A DNA stretch of 64,000 nt, from NCBI RefSeq assembly GCF_003568845.1, contig NZ_CP030127.1, positions 186,001-250,000 of the forward strand, written 5' to 3'. The DNA comes from Indioceanicola profundi (GTDB lineage: Bacteria > Pseudomonadota > Alphaproteobacteria > Azospirillales > Azospirillaceae). A program made the position numbers and the translations under genes. Shown one piece after another: positions 44,559-54,173 of the stretch. Under the pieces are notes generated by a model. The model saw only the letters and a program-made list of their open reading frames with translations. It searched no databases and was not told the origin of the DNA. The number at the start of each line of letters is the position of its first letter. Position 1 is the first letter of the stretch.

Positions 44559-46763
44559 TTAGACCGACAGGCCCTTGGACAGGGGCAGCACGGTCACGGT
44601 CTGCCCGTTCAGGGCGCGCATCGCATTTGCGACGGCGGGGCCGACAGGCGGAACGCCGGGCTCGCCGATGCCGCTGGGGTGGTTGTCGGAGGGGACGATA
44701 TGCACTTCCACCACCGGCATGTCCTCGATCCGGAGCGGCGTGTAGCTGTCATAGTTGGTCTGGACCGGACGACCATCCTCCAAGGTGAGCTCCTCCCGCA
44801 GGATGGCGCCGAGGCCGAAGCCGACGCCGCCTTCCATCTGGGCGCGGATGATGTCGGGGTTGATGGCGATGCCGCAATCCACTGCCGCGACCACCTTGTG
44901 GACCTTGGGCAGACCGCCTTCCATGGAGATTTCGGCCACCTGGGCGACCACGCTGCCGAAGCTCTCATGCAGGGCAATGCCGCGGGCACGGCCCTCCGGC
45001 AGCTTGCCACCCCAGCCGGCCTTCTCCGCCGCCAGGTTCAGCACGGTCAGATGACGCGGATGGTCCTTCAGCAGACTACGGCGCAGCTCCACCGGGTCCT
45101 TTCCGGTCTCCGCCGCTACCATGTCCAGCATGGTTTCCATCACATAGGCGGTATGGGTGTGCCCGACGGAACGCCACCATAGCACCGGCACGCCGACCTC
45201 GGTTGCCGTGGCCTCGACCTTCATGGCCGGAATGGCGTAGCGGGTGTCGGACACTCCCTCCACCATGGTCTGGTCCACGCCGGGACCGGCGAAGGGCGTG
45301 CCGGCCATGATGGACTGGCCGACCACATGGTGGGTCCAGCCGGCGATGCCGCCATCCTTGTCCAGCCCGACCTTGACGGCATGCACCGTCAACGGACGGT
45401 AGCGCCCGCCGGTCATGTCGTCCTCGCGGGTCCACTGCACCTTGACCGGGGCCTTCCAGCCGATGGCCTTGGCCGTCTCCACCGCCTCGACGATGATGTC
45501 GGCGTCGAACACCGCGCGCCGGCCGAAACCGCCGCCGGTCTTCATGACATGCATCCGCACCTTGTCGGGGGAAAGACCCGCGACCTTGGCCGCGGCCTGC
45601 TGATAGACATCCGGGGCCTGATGCCCGCCCCAGACCTCCAGCACCCCGTCCTGCATGCGGGCGACGGCGTCCAGCGGCTCGATTGCGGCGTGGGCCAGAT
45701 ATGGGAACTCGAAGGTCGCGGTCAGGGTTTTGGCGGCCCCCTTCATTGCGGCGGCGGCATCGCCGCGCTCCACCGCCACCTGGGCGCCGGGCTTGGCCGC
45801 GATCTCCTTGTATCGCGCCATCAGCTCGGCGCTGCCGCGCTTCTCCGCCGCGGACAGGTCCCATTCCACCTTCAGTGCCTCGCGGCCCTGGATGGCGGCC
45901 CAGGTGTTCTTCGCCACGACGGCGACGCCGCGGGAGATCGGCACCACATCGACCACGCCGGCCACCTGCCGGGCGGCCTTGTCGTCGATGCTCTTCACCT
46001 TGCCGCCGAACAGCGGCGGGTGGGCCACCACGGCGGTGAGCTGGCCGGGCAGGCGCACATCGATGGTGAAATCCTGCTTGCCGGTGGATTTGGCGCGGCT
46101 GTCGAAGCGGCGAACCTGCTCGCTGCCGATCTGGGTCCACTGGTCGCGGGTCTTCAGCACCACGTCGGCCGGCATGGGCTGGCTGGCCGCCTCATCTGCG
46201 AAGTCGCCCAGCGTGACGCTCTTGCCCGAGGCGTGGACCAAGCGGCCCTTCTCCACGGTGATCTCGGAGGCCGGAACCTTCCAGGCCTCGGCGGCGGCGT
46301 TCACCAGCATGGTGCGCGCGATGGCGCCGGCCTGACGATAGCGGTCCCAGGACGACATCATGGCGGTCGAACCGCCGGTGAGCTGGAGGGCGCCGCCCAT
46401 GGCCAGATTGCCATAGGTCTTCGGATCGCCTGCCGCACCTTCGATCTTCAACTGGGACCAGTCGGCGCCCAGCTCCTCCACCACCAGCGTGGCGACGCCG
46501 TGGAACACGCCCTGTCCCATATCCATGTGCGCGACCTTGACGGTCACGGTATTGTCCGGGGCGATGTTGATGTAGGAGCCGAACGGGTTGACCGGGGCGG
46601 GGGCCGGGGCAGCGCCCTCGGCCGCCAGTGAGGGCAGGGCATTCAGGCCGATGGTAAGGCCGGCGCCGGCTGCGGCGGCGCCCAGCAGGAAACCGCGGCG
46701 GCTGGGGCGGGCATCGGCGAGCGGGGCGGAGAGGTGACGGGCGTAGCGCATCATCGGGTGCAT
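44559..46763 (-). CDS. iorB: molybdopterin-binding oxidoreductase large subunit, IorB-like
   Basis: 734 residues with a twin-arginine signal ([15 protein letters not shown]). It is of the xanthine dehydrogenase/isoquinoline 1-oxidoreductase beta type: an early [41 protein letters not shown] (in parts), [47 protein letters not shown], the catalytic-region [19 protein letters not shown], and [19 protein letters not shown]. The family binds the molybdenum cytosine dinucleotide cofactor and hydroxylates or oxidises N-heterocycles or aldehydes in the periplasm. It follows the 2Fe-2S subunit by 13 bp. No cytochrome subunit or cofactor-insertion gene is alongside. Confidence 0.9.
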   Translation of the reverse strand: MHPMMRYARHLSAPLADARPSRRGFLLGAAAAGAGLTIGLNALPSLAAEGAAPAPAPVNPFGSYINIAPDNTVTVKVAHMDMGQGVFHGVATLVVEELGADWSQLKIEGAAGDPKTYGNLAMGGALQLTGGSTAMMSSWDRYRQAGAIARTMLVNAAAEAWKVPASEITVEKGRLVHASGKSVTLGDFADEAASQPMPADVVLKTRDQWTQIGSEQVRRFDSRAKSTGKQDFTIDVRLPGQLTAVVAHPPLFGGKVKSIDDKAARQVAGVVDVVPISRGVAVVAKNTWAAIQGREALKVEWDLSAAEKRGSAELMARYKEIAAKPGAQVAVERGDAAAAMKGAAKTLTATFEFPYLAHAAIEPLDAVARMQDGVLEVWGGHQAPDVYQQAAAKVAGLSPDKVRMHVMKTGGGFGRRAVFDADIIVEAVETAKAIGWKAPVKVQWTREDDMTGGRYRPLTVHAVKVGLDKDGGIAGWTHHVVGQSIMAGTPFAGPGVDQTMVEGVSDTRYAIPAMKVEATATEVGVPVLWWRSVGHTHTAYVMETMLDMVAAETGKDPVELRRSLLKDHPRHLTVLNLAAEKAGWGGKLPEGRARGIALHESFGSVVAQVAEISMEGGLPKVHKVVAAVDCGIAINPDIIRAQMEGGVGFGLGAILREELTLEDGRPVQTNYDSYTPLRIEDMPVVEVHIVPSDNHPSGIGEPGVPPVGPAVANAMRALNGQTVTVLPLSKGLSV

Positions 46764-46776
46764 GGTCGTTCTCCCC

Positions 46777-47229
46777 TCAGGCCAGCTTGGTCGCGGCGGA
46801 CTTGATGCCGGCGCGGATGCGCTGATAGGTGGCGCACCGGCACAGATTGCCGGACATCGCGGCGTCGATATCCTCGTCCGTGGGCTTCTTGTTTTCGGTC
46901 AGCAGCGCCACGGCGGACATCACCTGGCCGGACTGGCAGTAGCCGCACTGGGGCACATCCAGCTCCGTCCAGGCGGCCTGAACCGCCTCCGCCACCGGGC
47001 CGGCGACGCCCTCGATGGTGGTGACGGCGACACCCTCGGCGGCGGAAACCGGGGTGACGCAGGAGCGGGTCGGCACACCGTCCAGATGCACGGTGCAGGC
47101 GCCGCACTGGGCAGCGCCGCAGCCGAACTTCGTACCGGTCATCCCCAGCTCGTCGCGGATCGCCCAGAGCAGCGGCATCTCCGGATCGATGTCCAGGGTC
47201 CGCTCCTCACCGTTGATGGTCAGTTTCAT
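46777..47229 (-). CDS. iorA: 2Fe-2S subunit of molybdenum hydroxylase, IorA-like
   Basis: 150 residues from the ATG at 47229, with GGAGG upstream. First cluster: [15 protein letters not shown] and CVTPV; second: [12 protein letters not shown] and [12 protein letters not shown]. This is the standard two-cluster small subunit that passes electrons away from the molybdenum site in the large subunit encoded next. The open frame extends further upstream but lacks family similarity. Together the two genes form a single operon with a terminator at 44493. Confidence 0.92.
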   Translation of the reverse strand: MKLTINGEERTLDIDPEMPLLWAIRDELGMTGTKFGCGAAQCGACTVHLDGVPTRSCVTPVSAAEGVAVTTIEGVAGPVAEAVQAAWTELDVPQCGYCQSGQVMSAVALLTENKKPTDEDIDAAMSGNLCRCATYQRIRAGIKSAATKLA

Positions 47230-47420
47230 GTCGCGCCTCCGCCAGAATGCAGGATCGAAAACGGCCGTCTGGAGCGGCCCCGATGCAGGAATAGAAGGTT
47301 CGGGCGGCAAAGCAAAGCACGCCCGTGCCGGGCCGGAATGGCCTGACCATGAATGTACAGCATGGCGCGTATGTGGCTGTGAGCGCCGTCACGGGCCGGG
47401 GCGGCGGAAGCTGGGCAGGA

Positions 47421-48809
47421 TCAGCCCAGCTTCAGCACATTGCCGGCATTCGGGTCCAGCCACAGCCGGCCGGGACCGGGATTGCTGGTCGGGACGCCGA
47501 AGAACTCCACCCCGTTGCGGACGATGAGGCCGCTATCCGCAGCCACCCGCGGCGAGTGGCGGGAGGACTGCTCCTGCGCTTCATGGAAGCGGATGGTGTT
47601 CAGCTTGCCGCCATCGATGGCTGCGCCCAGCTCCGTCCGCGTTTTCCGGCTACCGCCCCACATGGCATAGCGGTCTACATGCAGGCAGCTTTCGATCAGG
47701 TTGTTCTCCACCTGCCCGCCGTCGGCGATGCGGAAGGCGGCGCACTCCTCCGACCGGTTCTTCTTGTCCTCGAACGCCTTGTCCACCGAGCCGACCCCGT
47801 TCGCAAGGCAACCGATGATCTGGTTCATGCGGGCATGTCCGCTGCCTACCCGGCGCCCACGGGTACGGGGATTCCAGATGCGGAACCCATCGCCCCAGGT
47901 ATCCTGCACCTCGCATCCCAGGATGATGTTGCAGGTACCACCGATGCTCATCCCGTGGCCCAGCCGCTCCCCGGAATCGAAGCTCCATTCGCCGGTGAAA
48001 TACGCCTTGCAGCCGATCAGCATCGTGTTCGACTGGCTCAGCAGGAAGCCCTCCCGCCCGGTGGCCGCGGCGATGCAGTTCATGACCCGGTTATCGAACC
48101 CCTCCACCAGGGCGAAGCCTTCGTACCGGGTATTGCTGACCATCGTGTTGATGATCCAGTTGTCGCCATATCCGCGCAGATGAACTCCCCGCCCGCGCAC
48201 GGACTGGACAACCACATCGTCGATGACGCAACGGGGCACCAGATGCCCGTCGATGGAGGCGCTGGCGTACTCCTTCTCCTTACGTGAGTTGTGCCAGCGG
48301 ATTCCGGCCACCTCGTCCGACCCGTCGGTCTGTCCGAAGATGTCGCCGTCCAGGGTCATGGACTGCACCCGGCAGTCGGCGAAGGCACCCTGCCTGTCGG
48401 CGTCCGCCCAGATGATGGAGCAGTTCTGGCGCGGTTGCAGCTTCAGCCGCGTCGCCTCCCGGCTTGCCCCGACCAGATGCACGCCGGTCTTCTGGTTCAG
48501 TCCGGGGGCGGAGAGCATGTAGGTGCCGGGCGGCAGGAACACGACGCCGCCCCGCTCATTCTCCGCCATCGCGTCGATGGCCATCTGGATGGCCGGGCGG
48601 TCGTCGCCGGTGCCGTCGCCGCGGGCCCCGTAGGGCGGTCGGGTGACGTCCACCCATTGGGCGCCGGCGCGGCCGGGGGAGGTACGGGCGGGCGCCTCCT
48701 GCTCCAGTGCGGCAGCGGCGCCTGCCGCGCCGAATGCCCCCAGTGCGCCCAGCCCTGCAAGCCCGGCCAGGTGACGCCGGGTCAGTCCTTCGGGTCCGCC
48801 GGAACTCAT
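47421..48809 (-). CDS. secreted right-handed beta-helix protein, pectate-lyase-like
   Basis: 462 residues with a twin-arginine signal (TRRHLAGLAGLGALG). The first part matches the PF12708 pectate_lyase_3 fold: VDVTRPPYGARGDGTGDDRPAIQMAID, VVFLPPGTYMLSAPGL, and then parallel-helix turns with HLRGYGDNWIINT and VMNCIAAATGREGFLL. The family includes polysaccharide lyases, hydrolases and tailspike-like proteins. Catalytic residues cannot be assigned. It is followed, in the same direction, by nothing closer than 100 bp, and is preceded by the GT39-like gene, so a role in surface polysaccharide processing is possible (inference). Confidence 0.82.
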   Translation of the reverse strand: MSSGGPEGLTRRHLAGLAGLGALGAFGAAGAAAALEQEAPARTSPGRAGAQWVDVTRPPYGARGDGTGDDRPAIQMAIDAMAENERGGVVFLPPGTYMLSAPGLNQKTGVHLVGASREATRLKLQPRQNCSIIWADADRQGAFADCRVQSMTLDGDIFGQTDGSDEVAGIRWHNSRKEKEYASASIDGHLVPRCVIDDVVVQSVRGRGVHLRGYGDNWIINTMVSNTRYEGFALVEGFDNRVMNCIAAATGREGFLLSQSNTMLIGCKAYFTGEWSFDSGERLGHGMSIGGTCNIILGCEVQDTWGDGFRIWNPRTRGRRVGSGHARMNQIIGCLANGVGSVDKAFEDKKNRSEECAAFRIADGGQVENNLIESCLHVDRYAMWGGSRKTRTELGAAIDGGKLNTIRFHEAQEQSSRHSPRVAADSGLIVRNGVEFFGVPTSNPGPGRLWLDPNAGNVLKLG

Positions 48810-48891
48810 GCCATGCGGCTCCGCTCATGTGTCGACATGGGAACGGGCGGCCGGTCGCCCAGCCGCCCGGAACAGGGAAAACAGACCATCA

Positions 48892-50604
48892 TCACTGCTC
48901 GTACGTCTCCAACTGCAACGGGCCGCCATCTGCGGGAACGCGCACCCGCTTGCCGGCCAGGGGGACGTCCAGGGTAAGGTCCTGCGCGGCTGTTTCGACA
49001 GGCGCAACAAAGGCGTAAATATTCAGGTGGGTGCTGGGCAGTTCGTGCATCGACGACTGGATGGGGATCGTCCGCAGCAGCTTGAAGTGATCCGTCTTCA
49101 GATATTCCAGGAAGTCCTTATGGATCGGAAGCCCGGTCCAGTCGTGGGATTCCGCCACGACCATCGAGACCTTGTTGCGGCTCAGCATCTCGCGGATATC
49201 CTCCCGCGACTGCGCGTGGACCTTGAGCCAGGTCGTCGCCTCAATGGCGGAAGAGGTAATCAGCTTGTCGCCACGCAGCACCACGGTCCGCCGCCGCGGA
49301 TCGAACTGGCGGACGAAGTAGGTAAAATAGCCGTTGTTGTGGGCCTGGATCAGGACGGCGCGGCCGGGGTTGTTCTGCACCACATAGGCGGCCGCCTCGT
49401 CATAGCCGGAGCGGTAGGCCGGCACGGTCTGCAGGGTGCCGACGATATTCACGACCACGGCGACGCTCATCACCGCCACGCCGGCCGCGACCGCCCGCCG
49501 GTCACGCATGTAATGCAGCGGCAGGGCAGCCAGGACACAGAAGGCCGGCACCCAGAAGATGGCGTAGCGGGGCAGCTTCGGATCGTTGAGGGCGGTGAAG
49601 AAAAGATAGGTGGCCAGGATCAGCAGCCCGAAGAAGACCACCCGCCGGTCGCGCCGGATCACTGCCCAAGCCGCGCCCACGGCGCTCAGCAGCAGTACCG
49701 GCCAGGTGAGCTGATCCTGCACCAGGAAGCGCAGATAGACTTCCAGATTGTCGATGTGCCAGCGGGGAAGCTGCTCTCCGCGCGGATTGTCGCCCACCGA
49801 CTGGGCGATGTTCAGGTCGCCGAGCCAGATCGTCATCACCGCCAGGGGGATGACCAGAACCGTGCAGAGCGCGGCGGCGGCCCAGACCGTGCGGTTGGCC
49901 AGAACCTGCCGCGGCCCCCAGGCCCACAGGATATACGGCACGAACCACAGCACGGCGAAGGCGGCCGTCTGCTTGGTCCACATGGCAATGGCGAACAGAA
50001 CTGCCGCAAGATAGGCGTCGCGCGGGCGCCGGCTGTCCACATAGCCGTGGAACGCCCATGCCGTCAGCAGCAGCATGGACATGGTCGGCACTTCGCCCAT
50101 CGTGTACCAGGACCACTGGGCGATGAAGGGAAGCGACACCAGCATGGCCGCCGCGGCGCTGGCCGTCAGCGGGTCGAAGATGCGGGACACCATTCGGGTC
50201 CACGCCGCCACCCCCAGCATAGCCAGAGCAACGACGGCCAGCCGGGCGGTCACCATGCTGACGCCGCCGAACGCGAAGAACAGCGCCTCCACCGCCGGGA
50301 AGAAGGGCGGCCGATAGCCGATGCTGAGGGCCGGATACTGGGCGTAGTAGCCCAGCGCCCACTCCAGTAGGTTCGACAGCGGCAGGGTGCGGACCAGATC
50401 GTAGATGAAGACCCCGTCCATCAGGATGCGGTCGGCATCCGGGAAGCCGAGGCTGGGATCATCGATCCGGCGCGTGAACAGGACGGCCAAAAGCACCAGC
50501 GGCAGGATCAGAAGGATCGTCGATCCCGACCGGGCCCATCCGCGGCGACCGGCAACCTGCGATCCCGGTGCTGCAATGACGCTGGCATCGGCGGAGGGCG
50601 GCAT
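48892..50604 (-). CDS. GT39-type integral membrane glycosyltransferase
   Basis: 570 residues from the ATG at 50604, with AAAGGA upstream. About eleven hydrophobic segments; an early luminal loop contains PSLGFPDADRILMDGVFIYD (in parts) as in ArnT/PMT proteins, and GYRPPFFPAVEALFFAFG matches the GT39/PF13231 family, which transfers sugars from polyprenyl-phosphate donors. The C-terminal 150 residues form a soluble periplasmic domain (AAYVVQNNPGRAVLIQAHNNGYF). The acceptor is unknown. It precedes the beta-helix protein by 82 bp and could modify the same surface polymer. Confidence 0.85.
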   Translation of the reverse strand: MPPSADASVIAAPGSQVAGRRGWARSGSTILLILPLVLLAVLFTRRIDDPSLGFPDADRILMDGVFIYDLVRTLPLSNLLEWALGYYAQYPALSIGYRPPFFPAVEALFFAFGGVSMVTARLAVVALAMLGVAAWTRMVSRIFDPLTASAAAAMLVSLPFIAQWSWYTMGEVPTMSMLLLTAWAFHGYVDSRRPRDAYLAAVLFAIAMWTKQTAAFAVLWFVPYILWAWGPRQVLANRTVWAAAALCTVLVIPLAVMTIWLGDLNIAQSVGDNPRGEQLPRWHIDNLEVYLRFLVQDQLTWPVLLLSAVGAAWAVIRRDRRVVFFGLLILATYLFFTALNDPKLPRYAIFWVPAFCVLAALPLHYMRDRRAVAAGVAVMSVAVVVNIVGTLQTVPAYRSGYDEAAAYVVQNNPGRAVLIQAHNNGYFTYFVRQFDPRRRTVVLRGDKLITSSAIEATTWLKVHAQSREDIREMLSRNKVSMVVAESHDWTGLPIHKDFLEYLKTDHFKLLRTIPIQSSMHELPSTHLNIYAFVAPVETAAQDLTLDVPLAGKRVRVPADGGPLQLETYEQ

Positions 50605-51024
50605 GCGTCGTCCTTTCCTTGGCTTTTGAAGGCATGGACTGGGGGGACACGCGCATTCCCGGCGCATGGCCAGCGCCGCCGGCCCTGTGGGTTCCTCACC
50701 GGATGAAATCGGAATGCGGTCCCGGCGGCATCCTTGCCCCGGTCCGGCAGCTTCCGCGACTACGCAGGGGTGGACCGGCCGCACTCAGCAGGGCTAGTCA
50801 AGCGACACGCTTGCGGAGCATGAGAGCAGGAGAAGCGGAGATTTTGCACCGCAGCATTAAGCCGCGCGGAGGATGTATGCGCCATTTTCGCAAACATCCA
50901 ACGTGTATGCATGTACTATTGAACCCGCTTAGTCATGTCGGGTTCCCGGTTATGTACACAGGAACCCGCATTCTGTGACAATACCGTTCCAACTTATTTA
51001 CAGGGTGGAAGGTCCGCTAAATGC
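50605..51024. other. 420-bp intergenic region
   Basis: No gene seen. The right part (about 50860-51020) is AT-rich relative to the rest and carries an inverted repeat, CGGGTTCC at 50939-50946 and GGAACCCG at 50961-50968, with TATGTACACA in the loop. It lies between the ends of two leftward genes, so it holds the promoter of the glycosyltransferase gene and perhaps a terminator of the gene to the right. Confidence 0.45.
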
Positions 51025-52023
51025 TTAACGGCGCAGCCGTTCCACGTTGGTGACGGAGATGGTCGTGCCTTGCATACAGGTGCTGGCCTGCGCCTCCCGG
51101 CCATACACCCGGACACGATCGCCCGGCCCGATAGGCCCCAGATCGGCCCCCGTCAGGGTATAGAGCCGGCCATCGTCGCCACGCATGGCCGGGCACTCCA
51201 CTCCCTCGCGGGTCAAGGTGCCGACGATCCCGGCGGAATCCGACATTCCGCCGCCCTGGGCCACCTCCACAGGGCTCGACGTCGCCACTATGCCCTGCTC
51301 CGGCACCTGGATGGCGAAAAGGAAATCCGGATAGTCGCCCGAGATGCGCGGCATCTGCACCTCCGCCCGCACGCGCCCGGCCTCGTCGGTGCGGGCCGGC
51401 AGAAGGGGAAGATAGTCGGATTGCGGCGGCCCAGCGGCGATCATCACGTCCGCACCGGCCGGAAATCCCTCGCCATTGATGGTGACCACCTCGCCCGGCG
51501 CGGCGCGGCGCGGGGAAACATCCACCAGCGGCCCCATCGCCACTTCCAGCCGCTGGCAGCAGCCAGCCACCGGTTCCGCCCCGGCTCCGATCAGAAGCAG
51601 GTCATAGGTGTCGTCGCTGTCCGACATGCCGTCGCCGCACCTGCCCTCCTGCACCACCGCATAGGCGTCCGCCGCACCGGTGCGGTCCTCCAGCGGCACC
51701 ACCCAATGGCCACTGCGGTTGGCTACGTTCTGCGGAGTGGCGGTTTGCAAGATTCGGTCATCCTGGCCGGGGCCGGACAGCCGGGCATCTTCCGCGGTCA
51801 ACTCCATGGACCAGAAGGGCTCCGTCCCGGTGCACTGAAGGGGCGGCAGCCCCTCCGGTTCCGACCAGCTCCGCTGTGGGCCTGACTGGCGCGGGTCGCC
51901 CTGGCCCGGCGGGGGCTTCCATCCCTCCCAGGAGATTGGCGGCCCGCTCTGCGCCATGGCAGGAAAAGTCATCGCCAGGATGATCCAGGCGGCTGGCAGG
52001 ATTGTCAGGCGGAAGGAATTCAT
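51025..52023 (-). CDS. secreted multidomain protein with DUF5818-like end
   Basis: 332 residues from the ATG at 52023 (signal peptide TILPAAWIILAMTFPAMAQ). The N-terminal section has PLQCTGTEPFWSMELTAEDARL, as in the COG3650/lysozyme-inhibitor-like family, with two cysteine pairs. The middle (VSPRRAAPGEVVTINGEGFPAG; VRAEVQMPRIS) looks like an immunoglobulin-like IPT domain. The end (GTLTREGVECPAMRGDDGRLYTLTG, GPGDRVRVYG) matches DUF5818. The function is not known; a periplasmic binding or stress role is plausible. No partner gene is evident. Confidence 0.75.
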   Translation of the reverse strand: MNSFRLTILPAAWIILAMTFPAMAQSGPPISWEGWKPPPGQGDPRQSGPQRSWSEPEGLPPLQCTGTEPFWSMELTAEDARLSGPGQDDRILQTATPQNVANRSGHWVVPLEDRTGAADAYAVVQEGRCGDGMSDSDDTYDLLLIGAGAEPVAGCCQRLEVAMGPLVDVSPRRAAPGEVVTINGEGFPAGADVMIAAGPPQSDYLPLLPARTDEAGRVRAEVQMPRISGDYPDFLFAIQVPEQGIVATSSPVEVAQGGGMSDSAGIVGTLTREGVECPAMRGDDGRLYTLTGADLGPIGPGDRVRVYGREAQASTCMQGTTISVTNVERLRR

Positions 52024-52227
52024 GGCGGACCTCCAGTACCGGTATGAGCCGATATGGTCCAAACCAGCAATGCCGGCCGGGCGTTCCTCCTTTGCGCGGC
52101 GGCAAAGGGCGTGGCGGACGGCACGGAAACCGCCGGTCACCTCTTCATACCGGGGTACTCCCGCCGCGATGAACGGGCCTTATCCGGGTGGTGCTATATC
52201 AGGTACTTCGAACATAGCTGGACCGAG

Positions 52228-53457
52228 ATGGCCATGCCTCAGACGTCTTCCGGACATGACCCGGACGGAGCTGCCGAGCTGACGCCGGAGCGGGACAGGC
52301 TCGACGCGCTGGACCGGCTTCGGGTTCTGGATACGCCGCCGGAAGAGGCCTTCGACCGCGTCACCCGGCTTGCCGCCCGGCTTCTGGACGCGCCGATTTC
52401 GCTGGTCAGCCTGGTGGATGAGCAGCGCCAGTGGTTCAAGTCGAATTACGGATTGTCGGTCTGCCAGACCGACCGGGATATCGCCTTCTGCGCCTATACG
52501 ATCCGCAGATCCGAACCGTTCGTGGTCGAGGACACCTGGGCCGATCCGCGTTTCCGCTCAAACCCGCTGGTGACCGGCGATACCAATATCCGCTTCTATG
52601 CCGGAGCGCCGCTGCTGACCGCAGGCGGGCACGCGGTCGGCACGCTCTGCATTCTGGACCATGTCCCCCATCCGGACTTCGGAGATGAGCAGAAGCGGCT
52701 TTTGATCGACTTGGCGGAAATGGTGGTGGAACGGCTGGAGGTCCGGTGCGTCGTCCAGGCGCTGCATGAGGAGGTGGAGGCGCACCGGCGGACGGAGGAG
52801 GCGCTCCGCGGCAGCCTTGCCGACCGGGACGCGCTGCTCCGTGAAATCCACCACCGAGTCAAGAACAACCTCCAGGCCATCGCCAGCATCATCCAGGTCG
52901 AGGCGGTGCGAATGGGGCAAGGGACGCCGGCCCGCGCCGTGATGGACAGGATCGGGGAGCGGATTGCCGTCATGTTCCGCATCCACCAGACCCTCTACAC
53001 GACGGAGGAGCTGGACCGCGTCGATGTCGGCGAGCAGATCTGCGAAGTCGCGGCGCGTCAGCTCGGCCTGCACGGGCTGGAGCAGGCGGTGGAAGTGGAT
53101 GCGCGGTGCGCGCGGGTCTGGCTGGACAGCGACACCGCGCTGCGCGTCGGGCTCATCGCCAACGAGCTGATCGACAACAGCCTGCGCCACGGCTTCGCGC
53201 CGGACCGCCGGGGCGTTCTGTATATCGGGTTGGAGAATACCGGCCAGAGCGGCTTCCGGCTGGTGATCCAGGACAATGGCGATGCGGCGCAGGGCGGGGA
53301 GGATGGCGTCGGGCTGATGCTGGTCCGCGCCTTGGCCAACCAGATCGAGGCTACGTTCGAGAGCGGGCCGGTCCAGGGCGGCTGGCGGTCGATGCTGGAT
53401 GCGCCGAAGCCGCCTGGAACATCTTGCCGGCCCGATGTGCCCGTCCCTCAGGCGTAG
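52228..53457 (+). CDS. GAF-domain sensor histidine kinase, HisKA_2/HWE type
   Basis: About 409 residues from the ATG at 52228; the true start is uncertain because no strong ribosome binding site is visible and the frame is open back to 52054. A GAF domain at residues 35-180 (FDRVTRLAARLLDAPISLVSLVDEQRQWFKSNYG, in parts; FYAGAPLLTAGGHAVGTLCILD) precedes the HisKA_2 phospho-acceptor in REIHHRVKNNLQAIASI and an ATPase domain (GLIANELIDNSLRHGF; RLVIQDNGD; GVGLMLVRALANQIEATF). This class of kinase is abundant in alphaproteobacteria. Its target regulator is not adjacent. The end overlaps the convergent NUDIX gene by 10 bp. Confidence 0.87.
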   Translation: MAMPQTSSGHDPDGAAELTPERDRLDALDRLRVLDTPPEEAFDRVTRLAARLLDAPISLVSLVDEQRQWFKSNYGLSVCQTDRDIAFCAYTIRRSEPFVVEDTWADPRFRSNPLVTGDTNIRFYAGAPLLTAGGHAVGTLCILDHVPHPDFGDEQKRLLIDLAEMVVERLEVRCVVQALHEEVEAHRRTEEALRGSLADRDALLREIHHRVKNNLQAIASIIQVEAVRMGQGTPARAVMDRIGERIAVMFRIHQTLYTTEELDRVDVGEQICEVAARQLGLHGLEQAVEVDARCARVWLDSDTALRVGLIANELIDNSLRHGFAPDRRGVLYIGLENTGQSGFRLVIQDNGDAAQGGEDGVGLMLVRALANQIEATFESGPVQGGWRSMLDAPKPPGTSCRPDVPVPQA

Positions 53458-53888
53458 ACTGCGCCGAACCCCAGCAGAAGCCGCACCAACCCGCCCTCAT
53501 CCACCACCATGGCGGCCTGGCCGGGGGTGAACCAACGGGTTTCGCGCTGGCTTTTCTCCGGCCAGTCCTCAAGCTGCCGCTCCACCTGCATGACGAAGAC
53601 GGAAACCTGACAGGGTACGAAGGTCTTCTCGTCCAGCCACTTGTTGTAATGGTAGCTGCCGATGCTCTTCTGCTCGATCCGGCCGATCAAACCGGCCTCC
53701 TCATAGGCCTCGCGCGCGGCGAGCTGCCAAGGCTTGTGGTCCTTTTCCGGCCAGCCTTTGGGCAGCACCCAGCGCCGCGTCTCGCGGGAGGTTACCAGCA
53801 TCACCTGGGGAAAACCGTCCACGATGCGAAACGGAAGTGCGGCGTACTGTGTGCGCGGCTCGTCGCTGCTGATCTTGTTCTTCTTCAT
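53448..53888 (-). CDS. NUDIX hydrolase
   Basis: 146 residues from the ATG at 53888 (MKKNKISSDEPRTQYAALPF); an in-frame start at 53942 is possible. The NUDIX box is complete but starts GWPEKDHKPWQLAAREAYEEAGLIG (in parts), with the E-x-x-E-E catalytic core at REAYEEAG. The family hydrolyses nucleoside or inositol diphosphates linked to another moiety; WVLPKGWPE resembles the inositol polyphosphate subgroup. It ends 10 bp inside the convergent kinase gene. Confidence 0.9.
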   Translation of the reverse strand: MKKNKISSDEPRTQYAALPFRIVDGFPQVMLVTSRETRRWVLPKGWPEKDHKPWQLAAREAYEEAGLIGRIEQKSIGSYHYNKWLDEKTFVPCQVSVFVMQVERQLEDWPEKSQRETRWFTPGQAAMVVDEGGLVRLLLGFGAVYA

Positions 53889-54173
53889 CGATTCCCGATG
53901 CTGCCCGGCGGCCTTGTGTTCGATGGGCTCAAAGGACAGCATTACATCATTTGCTTATGAAACAGCTAAATCCAACCAACCCAAAGCCGGGCCAATTGGG
54001 GCTTGGCTGTGACATATAGGTGCCCGAGCTGCCTGTTTTCAGGGCAACCTTGGTCCAGGCTACGGCAACCTACGGCCTAGGTCGCCTATCCCGAAAGGGC
54101 TTATCGATGAGAATGATCAAGCAGCTCGGTGAGGAAAGCGGGGTGTCTGCCCGCAATGCTCCGGAAAGGGCGT
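53889..54173. other. intergenic region
   Basis: About 285 bp between the NUDIX gene start and the end of the DMT transporter gene. Only short open frames (for example one beginning MRMIKQLGEESG at 54107) lie here and none has a family match or credible ribosome binding site; the start of the NUDIX gene could be a little further left. Confidence 0.4.

Noticed and set aside
50939-50968. Inverted repeat CGGGTTCC/GGAACCCG as a terminator
   Set aside because: The loop is 14 bases and no T run follows on either strand; kept only as a note in the intergenic entry.
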